A stretch of 64,000 nucleotides of DNA from Paenibacillus sp. V4I3 (GTDB taxonomy: Bacteria > Bacillota > Bacilli > Paenibacillales > NBRC-103111), in the NCBI RefSeq assembly GCF_030817215.1, contig NZ_JAUSZA010000001.1:4004501-4068500 (forward strand), in the 5' to 3' direction. Positions 25,538 to 34,697 of the stretch are shown here, piece after piece. The translations under genes were made by a program, and so were the position numbers. The notes beneath the pieces were generated by a model. That model saw only the letters and a program-made list of their open reading frames with translations. It did not search any database and had not been told where the DNA came from. Numbering within the stretch: the first letter of the stretch is position 1; the number at the start of each line of letters is the position of its first letter.

Positions 25538-26704
25538 GTGATTCCTCATATGCTTCGAGTAAGACACGTCCAGGAAGGGGAAACTGGCTTGATGATACGG
25601 GATGAGGGCATAGTTGCGGATATTATTTCGGTCAGAGAGGGAATACAGTTTGTCACAGTATCGATGCGGAACGGTGAGTTAGAGCGCGCTGTACACTACA
25701 CGGATACATTACCTTTGTTAACTCCAGGGGACGTGGTTGACTTAAATGTAACAGCCATGAAGCTGAGGTTAGGTTCAGGGGGATTTCATATCGTAATATC
25801 CATTCGTGACCGAGGATTGGATCATCGTTCAGCTACATCATCAAATGGACATATTATGAAGCTCAAATATACCCCGATGCAGCGAAGTGTGTTCGCTATT
25901 GAAGAGCCGGCCAGCTCGTTTCATTCTTCGTTTCAAGGTGATATGAATCTAGAGGGGATGCCCGTCTTGCTAGGAGAATTGCACAGTATGCTGCCTGTAG
26001 TGATGTGCTGGCTCAGATATCGACATCAACAAAGAAAATCATCTGATCGTGCTTTGGAGGTCGCCTATATCATGACAGATGGGGGTGCTCTTCCACTTGC
26101 ATGGAGTGAGCATGTGGCCATACTCGAGGGGATGGAATGGCTTAAAACCTCCATTACTTATGGTCAAGCCTATGGAGGTAAGGTGGAGGCGGTTAATAAA
26201 TTTAGCGCATTAGTTGCAGCGAAGCATGTAGTCAAAGCAGATATCAGTCTTGTAACCATGGGTCCAGGCATCGTGGGAACGAATACCCGATACGGTTTTT
26301 CAGGTCTTGAGGTTGGTGAACTCGTAAATGCCGTATACGCTCTTGGTGGGATTCCAGTGGTCATCCCCAGAATTTCTTTTGCTGATCCGAGGACTCGGCA
26401 TCAGGGCATAAGTCATCATACACTTACTGCGCTGCAGCTGGCAGCTAGATGTCCGGCGGTAGTACCTCTCCCACTTTTGGAGACGAATGAAAGTGCTGTC
26501 GTACAGAAACAAGCGCAGAATCTGCAGCTGCATCAAATTATAGCTATGCCGAGCCCATCGATAGCGGAAATCGCTGAAGCTTGTTCCCAGTATCCACTGC
26601 CCATTACCTCGATGGGAAGGGGACTATCGCAGGACCCAGCTTATTTCCAAGCGATTTGTGCGGCTGCGGATTGTGCAAGCCAGCTACATAATCCACTAAT
26701 GTAA
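25538..26704 (+). CDS. DUF3866 family protein
   Basis: 388 residues of the DUF3866 family, which has no known reaction. Conserved stretches include the N-terminal beta domain (GIVADIISVREGIQFVTVSM), VLLGELHSMLPVVMC near 150, TMGPGIVGTNTRYGFSG near 240 and ISHHTLTALQLAAR near 290. The family often sits beside nudF, as here. The start is GTG 25538 or ATG 25550; no strong ribosome site decides between them. The 3' end overlaps the convergent mciZ gene by about 100 bases. Confidence 0.78.
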   Translation: MIPHMLRVRHVQEGETGLMIRDEGIVADIISVREGIQFVTVSMRNGELERAVHYTDTLPLLTPGDVVDLNVTAMKLRLGSGGFHIVISIRDRGLDHRSATSSNGHIMKLKYTPMQRSVFAIEEPASSFHSSFQGDMNLEGMPVLLGELHSMLPVVMCWLRYRHQQRKSSDRALEVAYIMTDGGALPLAWSEHVAILEGMEWLKTSITYGQAYGGKVEAVNKFSALVAAKHVVKADISLVTMGPGIVGTNTRYGFSGLEVGELVNAVYALGGIPVVIPRISFADPRTRHQGISHHTLTALQLAARCPAVVPLPLLETNESAVVQKQAQNLQLHQIIAMPSPSIAEIAEACSQYPLPITSMGRGLSQDPAYFQAICAAADCASQLHNPLM

Positions 26705-26804
26705 TTGAATTCCCACCTTGCTGCAGCATGAGCTGCAATTGACGTTTGATTTCCCATGCCTTCCCTACAAGACGAATTTGACGGTCGGTTACATAGCTCT
26801 TCAT
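26604..26804 (-). CDS. mciZ: MciZ-like inhibitor of FtsZ ring formation
   Basis: 66 residues. The segment LVGKAWEIKRQLQLML matches the core of B. subtilis MciZ (VLVGKAWEIRAKL as I recall it), the 40-residue mother-cell peptide that caps FtsZ filaments during sporulation. The ATG at 26804 follows AAGAGG with nine bases between; an ATG at 26810 overlaps that site. The protein is longer than B. subtilis MciZ. The C-terminal half (NPQPHKSLGNKLGPAIVPF) is encoded antisense to the end of the DUF3866 gene and may be a non-conserved extension. It lies next to nudF, as in B. subtilis. Confidence 0.72.
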   Translation of the reverse strand: MKSYVTDRQIRLVGKAWEIKRQLQLMLQQGGNSITLVDYVAGLHNPQPHKSLGNKLGPAIVPFPSR

Positions 26805-26899
26805 ATCCATTTTCCTCTTTTCAGGTAAAATTTTGATATAATGAACGATATGCGTAAATGGGACAAGTTAGACCAACTTTAACAAGAAGAGGTGTTCGT

Positions 26900-27454
26900 A
26901 TGACATTACACAAAAAATTCGAAGAAAAAACCATCAAGACTGAATCTATTTTCAAAGGAAAAATCATTTCGCTGCAGGTGGATCATGTTCTATTACCTAA
27001 TGGGGAATCCGCAACACGTGAAATCGTAAAGCACCCTGGCGCTGTGGCTGTGATTCCGCTGCTAGGGGATAAAATGATCGTTGTGGAACAGTATCGAAAA
27101 CCGCTGGAGAAAAGTCAGGTCGAGATCCCGGCCGGTAAGCTGGATGCAGGGGAAGAGCCGCTAAAGGCAGCTTTACGCGAATTAGAGGAAGAAACGGGCT
27201 TTCGGACGGAAAATATCAGGCTGGTCAGCTCCTTTTATACCTCTCCAGGTTTCGCGGATGAAATCATTCATCTCTATATCGCAGAAGATTTGGTGAAGGG
27301 CGAAGCGAATCCGGATGAGGATGAATTCCTGGAATGCGAAGCGATCACATTGGAACAAGCTCAGCATTACATACGTGAAGGGCGAATTAGCGATGCTAAG
27401 ACGATTATGGCTGTTTATGCTTGGCAGCTGTACCTTTTAACGGGTCAAATCTAA
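26900..27454 (+). CDS. nudF: ADP-ribose pyrophosphatase (Nudix hydrolase) NudF
   Basis: 184 residues. It hydrolyses ADP-ribose to AMP and ribose 5-phosphate. A full Nudix box (Gx5Ex7REUxEExGU) is present as GKLDAGEEPLKAALRELEEE followed by TGF, near residues 86-108. The downstream YTSPGFADEIIHLY gives the ADP-ribose specificity signature (Pro after the box). Start ATG 26900 follows AAGAGGTG with seven bases between. TATAAT at 26837-26842 is a possible -10. The stop abuts the yqxK-like gene. Confidence 0.92.
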   Translation: MTLHKKFEEKTIKTESIFKGKIISLQVDHVLLPNGESATREIVKHPGAVAVIPLLGDKMIVVEQYRKPLEKSQVEIPAGKLDAGEEPLKAALRELEEETGFRTENIRLVSSFYTSPGFADEIIHLYIAEDLVKGEANPDEDEFLECEAITLEQAQHYIREGRISDAKTIMAVYAWQLYLLTGQI

Positions 27455-28634
27455 ATGAAAGCTTATTATGTTGATCTCCATATTCACATAGGTCGATCAG
27501 AGAAGGGCCAAGCGGTGAAGATCAGCGCTGCGAATGACCTGACTTTCTTCAATATTGCTCAGGAAGCTGCCGTCAGAAAAGGAATGGAGATCATCGGGAT
27601 AATCGATTGCCACTCGCCTTCTGTACAGGATGACATCATGACTTACTTGGATCGGGGCGAGATGGTGGAGCTGGAGGGCGGCGGCATCCGGTATCAGGAC
27701 ACAACGATTATGCTGGGCAGTGAAATAGAGGTGCGCGATCCAGGCATGGGCCCGGCCCATTTGCTTGCCTATATGCCTAATCTGAAAGCGATGCAGGGGT
27801 TCACTCAATGGATGAAGGGTCACATGAAAAATGTGGAGCTAAGCTCTCAACGCATTTATGTACCTGCTCACGTACTTCAAGAAGAAGTGCTCGGCAGGGG
27901 TGGCATCCTTATACCCGCGCATATTTTCACTCCGCACAAAAGTGTGTACGGAAGTGCATCCTCTAAGATGGAGCACCTTCTTGATCTTAAGGGCATCTCT
28001 GCTGTTGAACTTGGTCTAAGTGCTGATTCCGATATGGCTGGTTTAATTTCGGAGCTTGATCCGTTCACATTCGTTACGAACTCAGATGCGCATTCCCTTG
28101 GCAAAATCGGTCGTGAGTACAACGAGATGAAGCTGGCTGCCCCTACGTATGAAGAACTCGTTAAAGCGCTGCATCGTCAAGAGGAACGCGGTATAATAGC
28201 CAACTATGGCCTTAATCCACGACTTGGTAAATACCACCGAACCTATTGCAGCTTATGCGAATCCGTTCTGGATGAAAGTGAAACGACCGTACAACGCTGT
28301 GCCGACTGTGGCAGCAATAAAATCATCAGAGGAGTCATGGATCGGATCCTGAACTTAGCGGACCGTGAAAAGGCTTATCTCCCGTCTTTTCGACCTCCGT
28401 ACCAATTTCAGGTTCCGCTAGAATTTATCCCAGGCCTAGGGCCTAAAAAGCTTGATCAACTGCTTTCGCCGCTTCGGAACGGAAATGAATGTGCTGCATC
28501 GCACGACACCAGATGAGCTTGCAAGTGAGATTGGTGAAGAAATTGCTGCTTATATTGTAAAAGCGCGAGAAGGCACCTTACAGCTTGAGGTTGGCGGTGG
28601 GGGTAAGTACGGCAAAGTTAAAAATCGTTCATAG
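27455..28634 (+). pseudogene. EndoQ/YqxK-like PHP-domain protein, frame broken by one extra base near 28468-28471
   Basis: A PHP-fold phosphoesterase of the TIGR00375 / endonuclease Q group, implicated in cutting DNA at deaminated bases. Metal motifs are DLHIHIGRS at the start, IIDCHSPS near 50, IPAHIFTPHKSVYG near 150 and NSDAHSLGKIG near 210. A zinc ribbon, YCSLCESVL...RCADCGSNK, lies near 265-290. The helix-hairpin-helix IPGLGPKKLDQLLS begins in this frame but continues (RFGTEMNVLHRTTPDELASE ... KYGKVKNRS) in the +1 frame to 28634. Removing one base from TCGCCGC at 28466-28472 restores a protein of about 392 residues. As written, the frame stops at 28516. Confidence 0.85.
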
Positions 28635-28695
28635 TTTCCAGCACTCGCTCATAAGCTTGTCTTTGTAGAGGTTGACACAAGGAAGGAGCTGCGAG

Positions 28696-29337
28696 ATGAA
28701 TAGGAACCTAACGATGAAACAATATATGAAGGATAATTTGCCGCTATTTATATTCGTCTCCGTACTTTTCATCATAGGGGTCGTGTTCGGCGCCGTGATG
28801 GTGAATGCACTTTCTTTGGAACAAAAGCAAGAAATGACTCGTCATTTGGGTAGTTTCTTTCATGAAATTAATGAAGGCGCTGAGTTTGACAGCAGGCAAT
28901 CGTTCGTTCAAGCTTTCGGCATGCATATGAAGTGGATTTTGTTGATATGGCTCTTTGGTTTGTCTATTGTCGGGCTGCCATTGATTCTCGTTTTAGACTT
29001 TCTCAAAGGTGTGCTAATTGGGTTTACGGTTGGGTATCTTGTCGGTCAAATGTCATGGAAGGGCATGTTATTTGCACTTGTTTCCGTTGCGCCGCAGAAC
29101 CTCATTGTTATTCCAGCTATCTTATTCTGCAGTGTAGCTGCCATGGCGTTCTCTATCTATATGATCAAAAATCGCTTTATGAGCCGTAATGGAAACATAT
29201 ACCAGCCCTTTATGCGCTATACAACGCTGACACTCCTGATGGGGGTATTCCTTCTTGGAGCAGCGCTTTGGGAAGGATATATGTCACAATTGATGATGAG
29301 ATGGGTAACACCTATGCTTGTTGGCCTATATGGATAA
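28696..29337 (+). CDS. spoIIM: Stage II sporulation protein M
   Basis: A 213-residue polytopic membrane protein with about five helices. SpoIIM joins SpoIID and SpoIIP in the complex that thins septal peptidoglycan and drives engulfment. The N-terminal cytoplasmic start (MNRNLTMKQYMKDNLPLFIF) and the segment LDFLKGVLIGFTVGYLVGQM near 107 are family features. The ATG at 28696 follows AAGGAGCTGCG; an upstream start at 28672 overlaps the ribosome site. Position between nudF and fur is as in B. subtilis. Confidence 0.93.
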   Translation: MNRNLTMKQYMKDNLPLFIFVSVLFIIGVVFGAVMVNALSLEQKQEMTRHLGSFFHEINEGAEFDSRQSFVQAFGMHMKWILLIWLFGLSIVGLPLILVLDFLKGVLIGFTVGYLVGQMSWKGMLFALVSVAPQNLIVIPAILFCSVAAMAFSIYMIKNRFMSRNGNIYQPFMRYTTLTLLMGVFLLGAALWEGYMSQLMMRWVTPMLVGLYG

Positions 29338-29442
29338 CAGATCCACTTATGTTTCTGTTTGACTTTGTCAGTCAGCTCCCCCTATAATAAAAAGAGTGGC
29401 TAAAACTGGGCTTGGATGCCCACCTTTCTGAGGGGGAGGCAT

Positions 29443-29928
29443 ATGGAAGCAAGGATCGAGAAGATTAAGCAGCAATTGCAATCCCAAGGGTACAAACTAA
29501 CCCCTCAACGGGAAGCGACAGTACGCGTACTTTTAGAGAATGAACAAGATCATTTAAGTGCTGAAGATGTGTTTATGCTTGTGAAGGACAAGGCCCCAGA
29601 GATCGGACTGGCAACAGTTTACCGAACTTTAGAGCTCCTGAGTGAGCTGCATGTCTTGGAGAAAATGAATTTTGGCGACGGAGTCGCGCGTTACGATTTA
29701 CGTGACGATAGTACACGTCATCATCACCATCACTTAATCTGCGTGCAATGCGGAGCCGTGGATGAAATTATGGAAGATTGGCTTGGACCTTTGGAAGAAC
29801 GGTTAGAGCAAGATTTTCATTTTCAAGTGCTAGATCATCGACTTGATTTTCAAGGTATATGCTATCGCTGTAACGATCGAGGAAAACCGGACTCATTGGA
29901 CAAATCTAAAATAACAGTTTCGGAATAG
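29443..29928 (+). CDS. fur: Ferric uptake regulator Fur
   Basis: 161 residues: an N-terminal winged helix (about 1-85, with LTPQREATVRVLLEN and IGLATVYRTLELL) and a C-terminal dimer/metal domain. The metal-site motif RHHHHHLICVQCG lies near 96-108 with structural-zinc cysteines in CVQCG and CYRCND. It represses iron uptake genes when Fe2+ is bound. The Fur call over PerR or Zur rests on locus: spoIIM-fur-yqzK-xerD is the conserved fur neighbourhood. ATG 29443 follows GAGGGGGAGG. Confidence 0.9.
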   Translation: MEARIEKIKQQLQSQGYKLTPQREATVRVLLENEQDHLSAEDVFMLVKDKAPEIGLATVYRTLELLSELHVLEKMNFGDGVARYDLRDDSTRHHHHHLICVQCGAVDEIMEDWLGPLEERLEQDFHFQVLDHRLDFQGICYRCNDRGKPDSLDKSKITVSE

Positions 29929-29944
29929 AAGCTGTTTATACAAT

Positions 29945-29985
29945 GAAAATGCCTGTAAGCACAGCTAGTGCATACAGGCATTTTT
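29945..29985 (+). terminator. Terminator after fur
   Basis: AAAATGCCTGTA and TACAGGCATTTTT form a 12-bp stem around a 15-base loop, ending in a T run. Confidence 0.85.
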
Positions 29986-30093
29986 GTGTTCTTTTCATAT
30001 ACTAGCTAATAAGAAAGCCGGATACTTACTCACATAATTAGCGTAGAAGCATGGCACATTATGCTTAGGATAATAAGGAAGAAGGTAGTAACT

Positions 30094-31224
30094 ATGACTC
30101 AGCAACCTATTGTAGTCGGGGTTCCTAAAGAAATTAAAAACAATGAAAACAGAGTAGCTTTAACGCCTGGAGGAGCGGGTATGCTCTTGGCGGCAGGACA
30201 TCAAGTGTTTGTTGAATCTGGAGCTGGTGTTGGCAGTGGCTTTGGGGATGAGGACTATGTTCGTGAAGGCGCCGTTATTGTCGTGGATGCTGCTGAGGTA
30301 TGGGCTCACAGTGATATGATTATGAAAGTTAAGGAACCATTACCAGCAGAGTATGGTTATTTCCGGGAAGGGCAGATGTTGTTCACTTATTTGCATTTGG
30401 CTGCAGCAGGAGATTTGGCCGAACATTTGCTTAGCAAGAAAGTGACAGGGATTGCCTACGAAACGATTCAACTTCCGAATGGCTCACTGCCGCTTTTGAC
30501 ACCGATGAGTGAAGTTGCTGGCCGGATGTCGGTACAAATCGGCGCCCACTTTTTGGAAAAGTTCTATGGGGGACGCGGAATTTTATTGGGTGGTGTACCT
30601 GGTGTGCCGCCTGCGGATGTCATTATTTTGGGCGGAGGGATCGTTGGAACGAATGCGGCCAAAATGGCGCTCGGTCTTGGAGCTAATGTTGTAATTATTG
30701 AACGGAGTGCCGATCGGATGAGAGCTCTGGACGATATATTCGGGGGAAGACTGCGAACATTGATGTCTAATCCTCATAATATTGCGAGTGCTGTACAGAA
30801 GGCGGATTTATTAATTGGCGCTGTTCTTATTCCTGGAGCTAGAGCTCCGAGATTAGTAACGGAAGCTATGGTTCAAAGCATGAAGCCAGGTGCTGTGATT
30901 GTGGATGTTGCCGTGGACCAAGGTGGATCGATTGAAACGATTGACCGTGTGACAACGCACAGCAATCCCACTTATGAGAAACATGGCGTGCTTCATTATG
31001 CTGTTGCCAATATGCCTGGTGCCGTTCCGAGAACTTCAACTCTTGGGTTAACTAATGTGACGATACCTTATGCAATGGAGCTTGCCAATAAAGGTTTTAT
31101 ACAAGCCGTAGCTGCCAATTACGCATTACAATTAGGAGTGAATACGTACAAGGGGAGTGTAACGCATCCGGCAGTGGCTGAAGCTCTAGGCATGCCGTAT
31201 GTGAAGTTGTCCGATCTGTCATAA
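30094..31224 (+). CDS. ald: Alanine dehydrogenase
   Basis: 376 residues. It interconverts L-alanine and pyruvate + NH4+ with NAD(H), and supports spore formation in bacilli. N-terminal [20 protein letters not shown] contains the substrate Arg. Lys and His of the active site are in [14 protein letters not shown] and LFTYLHLAA (His near 95). The NAD-binding [20 protein letters not shown] begins near 172. The ATG 30094 follows AAGGAAGAAGGTAG. It is inserted between fur and yqzK. Confidence 0.93.
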   Translation: MTQQPIVVGVPKEIKNNENRVALTPGGAGMLLAAGHQVFVESGAGVGSGFGDEDYVREGAVIVVDAAEVWAHSDMIMKVKEPLPAEYGYFREGQMLFTYLHLAAAGDLAEHLLSKKVTGIAYETIQLPNGSLPLLTPMSEVAGRMSVQIGAHFLEKFYGGRGILLGGVPGVPPADVIILGGGIVGTNAAKMALGLGANVVIIERSADRMRALDDIFGGRLRTLMSNPHNIASAVQKADLLIGAVLIPGARAPRLVTEAMVQSMKPGAVIVDVAVDQGGSIETIDRVTTHSNPTYEKHGVLHYAVANMPGAVPRTSTLGLTNVTIPYAMELANKGFIQAVAANYALQLGVNTYKGSVTHPAVAEALGMPYVKLSDLS

Positions 31225-31282
31225 TCAGAGACCAAGCCTCATATCCTGATCATAAAAAGGGGATAGAAATGGGGGACTGGCT

Positions 31283-31522
31283 ATGATATTTTCATATCGA
31301 AAACTCGTTGTTCGCTTACGTTTTATTTTACTTTTTATGACTTTGACTGTGATTCTATATCAAGTTATGCTTGTACTAACAGGTTGGATTCAACCTGTGA
31401 ACAAGTATAGAACACCAACGGGAAAGTCCGTTAAGGTGTTTGACCAACACGAGCATGCTTCCGTTTCGGATACAGGTACAATGAGCGACCGTTTGCGTTT
31501 ATTTTATTGGTATGGGGAATAA
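31283..31522 (+). CDS. yqzK: DUF4227 family protein YqzK
   Basis: 79 residues with one N-terminal membrane helix (about 12-33) and a short tail ending RLRLFYWYGE, the conserved end of DUF4227/YqzK. Function is unknown. It directly precedes xerD, as in B. subtilis. The ATG follows GGGGGACTGGCT. Confidence 0.85.
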   Translation: MIFSYRKLVVRLRFILLFMTLTVILYQVMLVLTGWIQPVNKYRTPTGKSVKVFDQHEHASVSDTGTMSDRLRLFYWYGE

Positions 31523-31611
31523 AGAAAGCGTAAAAAAGAGGAGTTCGCACTGGAATCGTTGAATGCTAGTCGGTATGAAGATATGGCATGATAACGAAGG
31601 AGTATATCGGC

Positions 31612-32511
31612 ATGATGACGAATGACCTGCAATCCTTCATCCGATTTTTGTCAGTTGAACGGGGATTATCGCGGAATACGCTGGAATCCTATGAGAGAGA
31701 CCTACAACATTTTGTTGATTATCTACAACAGCAAGGCATCAAGGCTTGGAGAGATTCAGGTAAAACTCACATTGCAGGATACCTATCGCAGTTGAAAATG
31801 CTCGGACGAGCATCGGCAACCTTGTCTCGCAATATGGTTTCCATTCGAGCACTTTATCAATATTTAGTGAAAGAACGGGTAATGGATTCAGATCCAAGTA
31901 TTTATGTAGATGCCCCTAAGTTGGAAAAAAAGCTTCCTAAAGTGCTGACGATTGGAGAGGTAGAGAAGCTCCTCGAAGCACCACATACTGAGCTTGTAAG
32001 CGGCGCGCGTGATAAGGCCATGCTGGAACTGCTCTATGCGACTGGGATTCGAGTATCGGAGCTCATTTCTCTGAATGTAACAGATATCAATTTGCAGATG
32101 GGCTTCATCCGCTGTATGGGGAAAGCAGATAAAGAACGTAATATTCCACTGAGCTCAATCGCCATTCGGTGTTTAACGACCTATATACATAATTATCGGA
32201 TGAAGTTGTTGAAAAAAAAGGTGGATGAAGAAGCCTTATTTATCGGTCATTTGGGAACAAGGATGACAAGGCAAGGGTTTTGGAAGATTTTGAAAAAATA
32301 TGCAAATGAGATGAATATCACGAATGAGATAACACCTCATGCCTTAAGGCATTCCTTCGCTGCCCATTTAATTGAAAATGGTGCAGATCTGAGATCGGTT
32401 CAAGAAATGCTAGGACATTCCGATATTTCCTCGACACAAATGTATGTTCAAGTCACCAAGCTCAAAATGAAAGACGTTTACAACCTTGCACACCCAAGAG
32501 CGAAATTGTAA
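31612..32511 (+). CDS. xerD: Site-specific tyrosine recombinase XerD
   Basis: 299 residues. It resolves chromosome dimers at dif together with a partner Xer protein. The N-terminal SAM-like core-binding domain covers about 1-95. The C-terminal catalytic domain holds Arg in ATGIRVSELISL (near 150), His-x-x-Arg in THALRHSFAAHL-type sequence (near 243), a second His in LGHSDISSTQMY and the nucleophile Tyr in that same motif (near 278). The ATG 31612 follows GAAGGAG with nine bases between; the frame is open further upstream. Confidence 0.93.
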   Translation: MMTNDLQSFIRFLSVERGLSRNTLESYERDLQHFVDYLQQQGIKAWRDSGKTHIAGYLSQLKMLGRASATLSRNMVSIRALYQYLVKERVMDSDPSIYVDAPKLEKKLPKVLTIGEVEKLLEAPHTELVSGARDKAMLELLYATGIRVSELISLNVTDINLQMGFIRCMGKADKERNIPLSSIAIRCLTTYIHNYRMKLLKKKVDEEALFIGHLGTRMTRQGFWKILKKYANEMNITNEITPHALRHSFAAHLIENGADLRSVQEMLGHSDISSTQMYVQVTKLKMKDVYNLAHPRAKL

Positions 32512-32514
32512 CCT

Positions 32515-32551
32515 CACAGCGGCATTTCCCCTAGGGGGAGGCTGCTGTTTT
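32515..32551 (+). terminator. Terminator after xerD
   Basis: CAGCGGCATTTCCCC and GGGGGAGGCTGCTG form an imperfect stem followed by TTTT. Confidence 0.7.
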
Positions 32552-32619
32552 GCATTCATAGAGTGGAAGTGAGATAATCGAGGGTGGATGACATTAGGAA
32601 TTGATTTGGAGGGACAAGA

Positions 32620-33795
32620 GTGCGCTTTGAACGTATATGTTTAATTGTATTGGATAGCGTAGGCATCGGCGAATTACCGGATGCCAAGCAGTTTGGCGAT
32701 AGTGGCGCTCATACACTAGGACATATTGCAGAGAAAGTAAACGGATTTGCACTCCCTAATTTACAACGAATGGGACTAGGGAGCATAGCTGATATTAAAG
32801 GGATTCCTGGAACAGATTCACCAGAAGGATATTATGGAAAAATGGCTGAGGTGTCGGTTGGGAAAGACACGATGACTGGACACTGGGAATTGATGGGGCT
32901 TCGAATGACTACGCCATTTAATGTATTCCCCGATGGATTTCCAGAAAAATTAATTTCTCAATTTGAGCAGGAGACAGGGCGTAAGGTCATTGGAAATAAG
33001 CCGGCCTCAGGCACTGAAATTTTAGATGAGCTCGGAGAAGAGCAGATGAAAACAGGGGCTTGGATCGTTTATACATCTGCTGATAGTGTATTTCAATTAG
33101 CTGCGCATGAAGACATCATCCCGCTAGAAGAGCTGTATCGGGCATGCAAGATTGCCAGAAGGTTGACCATGCAGGATGAGTTTGCGGTAGGCAGAGTAAT
33201 TGCAAGACCGTATCTCGGGGAGCCTGGTGCTTTCAAACGTACTCCGAATCGGCATGATTATGCCGTGAAGCCGCCAGCGCCTACTGTCATGAATTATTTG
33301 AAGGATGCTGGATTTGATGTGATTGCGATTGGGAAAATTAATGATATTTTTGATGGTGAAGGTGTTACGAAAGCCACATCAACAAAAAGTAATCTAGATG
33401 GTATTCAGAAGACAATAGAGGTATTGGGCACCTCGTATAAAGGACTGGCTTTTACGAATCTTGTAGACTTTGACTCGCTGTTTGGGCATCGACGTGATCC
33501 TGAGGGATATGGAAGATCACTGGAGGAATTTGATGCTTATGTGCCTCAGCTCAAAGCGGGTCTAGGGCCGAAGGATCTATTAATCCTTACAGCGGACCAT
33601 GGCAATGATCCTGTGCATCCGGGAACCGACCATACGCGCGAATATGTTCCTATTTTGTTATACAGCCCAAGCTTCCAGTCACCTGCTTCGCTTGGTATCC
33701 GCGGAACCTTCGCTGATCTGGGAGCGACCATTGCAGATAATTTTGGCGTGAGTGCAACCGATCAAGGCGAGAGCTTCTTACATCTTTTAAAATAA
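32620..33795 (+). CDS. deoB: Phosphopentomutase
   Basis: 391 residues, alkaline-phosphatase-like fold. It interconverts (deoxy)ribose 1- and 5-phosphates for nucleoside salvage. Mn ligands are in [16 protein letters not shown] at the start and [20 protein letters not shown] near 325; the phospho-threonine loop is [13 protein letters not shown] near 85. The start is GTG after GGAGGGACAAGA. Followed by two purine nucleoside phosphorylases (drm-pupG in B. subtilis). Confidence 0.95.
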   Translation: MRFERICLIVLDSVGIGELPDAKQFGDSGAHTLGHIAEKVNGFALPNLQRMGLGSIADIKGIPGTDSPEGYYGKMAEVSVGKDTMTGHWELMGLRMTTPFNVFPDGFPEKLISQFEQETGRKVIGNKPASGTEILDELGEEQMKTGAWIVYTSADSVFQLAAHEDIIPLEELYRACKIARRLTMQDEFAVGRVIARPYLGEPGAFKRTPNRHDYAVKPPAPTVMNYLKDAGFDVIAIGKINDIFDGEGVTKATSTKSNLDGIQKTIEVLGTSYKGLAFTNLVDFDSLFGHRRDPEGYGRSLEEFDAYVPQLKAGLGPKDLLILTADHGNDPVHPGTDHTREYVPILLYSPSFQSPASLGIRGTFADLGATIADNFGVSATDQGESFLHLLK

Positions 33796-33851
33796 ATAAT
33801 TACGTAATACTCAGTTTATGTGAACTGAGATCGCTTAGGAGGAATCTATCC

Positions 33852-34679
33852 ATGTCCGATACGTCCATGATTCAAAAGATTCAAGAAGCAGCTGCATTTA
33901 TTAGCAAGGAAACGAATATTAAACCCCAAATTGGACTGATTCTAGGTTCAGGTCTCGGCGTTCTTGCTGATCTTATTGAGCAGCCTATTGTTGTAGACTA
34001 CTCGAGAATCCCTCATTTCCCTGTGTCTACCGTGGAAGGGCATGCTGGGGAATTGGTCGTTGGTACGATTCAAGGCAAGCAAGTGTTAGTGATGAAAGGC
34101 CGTTTTCATGCTTACGAAGGCTATGGCGCGGAAACGGTTTCTTTTCCAGTAAGAGTGATGAAAGAACTAGGTGTAGAAACGTTGATCGTAACGAATGCAG
34201 CTGGTGGAATTAATGAATCCTATCAGGTTGGCGATCTTATGGTCATAAGTGATCATCTGAATTTGACATACCGCAATCCGCTCATCGGTCCGAATGATTC
34301 TGCTTTAGGTGTTCGTTTTCCTGATATGTCGGAAGCTTACAGCAAACGTCTACGTAAATTAGCGCACGAAGTTGCGGCTTCACAGAACTTCCACTTACAA
34401 GAAGGCGTCTATGTGGGACTCCTCGGTCCTAATTATGAGACTCCTGCTGAGATTCGCATGTTCCGCACACTTGGCGGCGATTCCGTTGGTATGTCGACGG
34501 TACCTGAAGTGATTGTAGCACGTCATGCAGGAATCGAAGTGCTTGGTTTCTCCTGTATTTCAAATATGGCATCAGGTATTTTGGACCAGCCACTCTCCCA
34601 TGCAGAAGTGATGGAAACGACGGAGAAAGTAAAACCTAAGTTTTTGAAATTAGTACTAGGCATTATTGAAGCACTTTAA
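33852..34679 (+). CDS. pupG: Purine-nucleoside phosphorylase, 6-oxopurine type (PNP-I)
   Basis: 275 residues of the trimeric PNP family, which cleaves inosine or guanosine with phosphate. Phosphate-site motifs are LILGSGLGVLAD (near 29), GRFHAYEGY (near 85) and TNAAGGINE (near 116). The two residues that read the purine 6-oxo/N1-H are kept: Glu in GPNYETPAEI (near 195) and Asn in SCISNMASG (near 236). The ribosome site is TAGGAGGAATC. It is followed after 18 bases by a paralogue that differs at exactly these positions. Confidence 0.93.
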   Translation: MSDTSMIQKIQEAAAFISKETNIKPQIGLILGSGLGVLADLIEQPIVVDYSRIPHFPVSTVEGHAGELVVGTIQGKQVLVMKGRFHAYEGYGAETVSFPVRVMKELGVETLIVTNAAGGINESYQVGDLMVISDHLNLTYRNPLIGPNDSALGVRFPDMSEAYSKRLRKLAHEVAASQNFHLQEGVYVGLLGPNYETPAEIRMFRTLGGDSVGMSTVPEVIVARHAGIEVLGFSCISNMASGILDQPLSHAEVMETTEKVKPKFLKLVLGIIEAL

Positions 34680-34697
34680 CTAGAAGAGGAGAACAAA

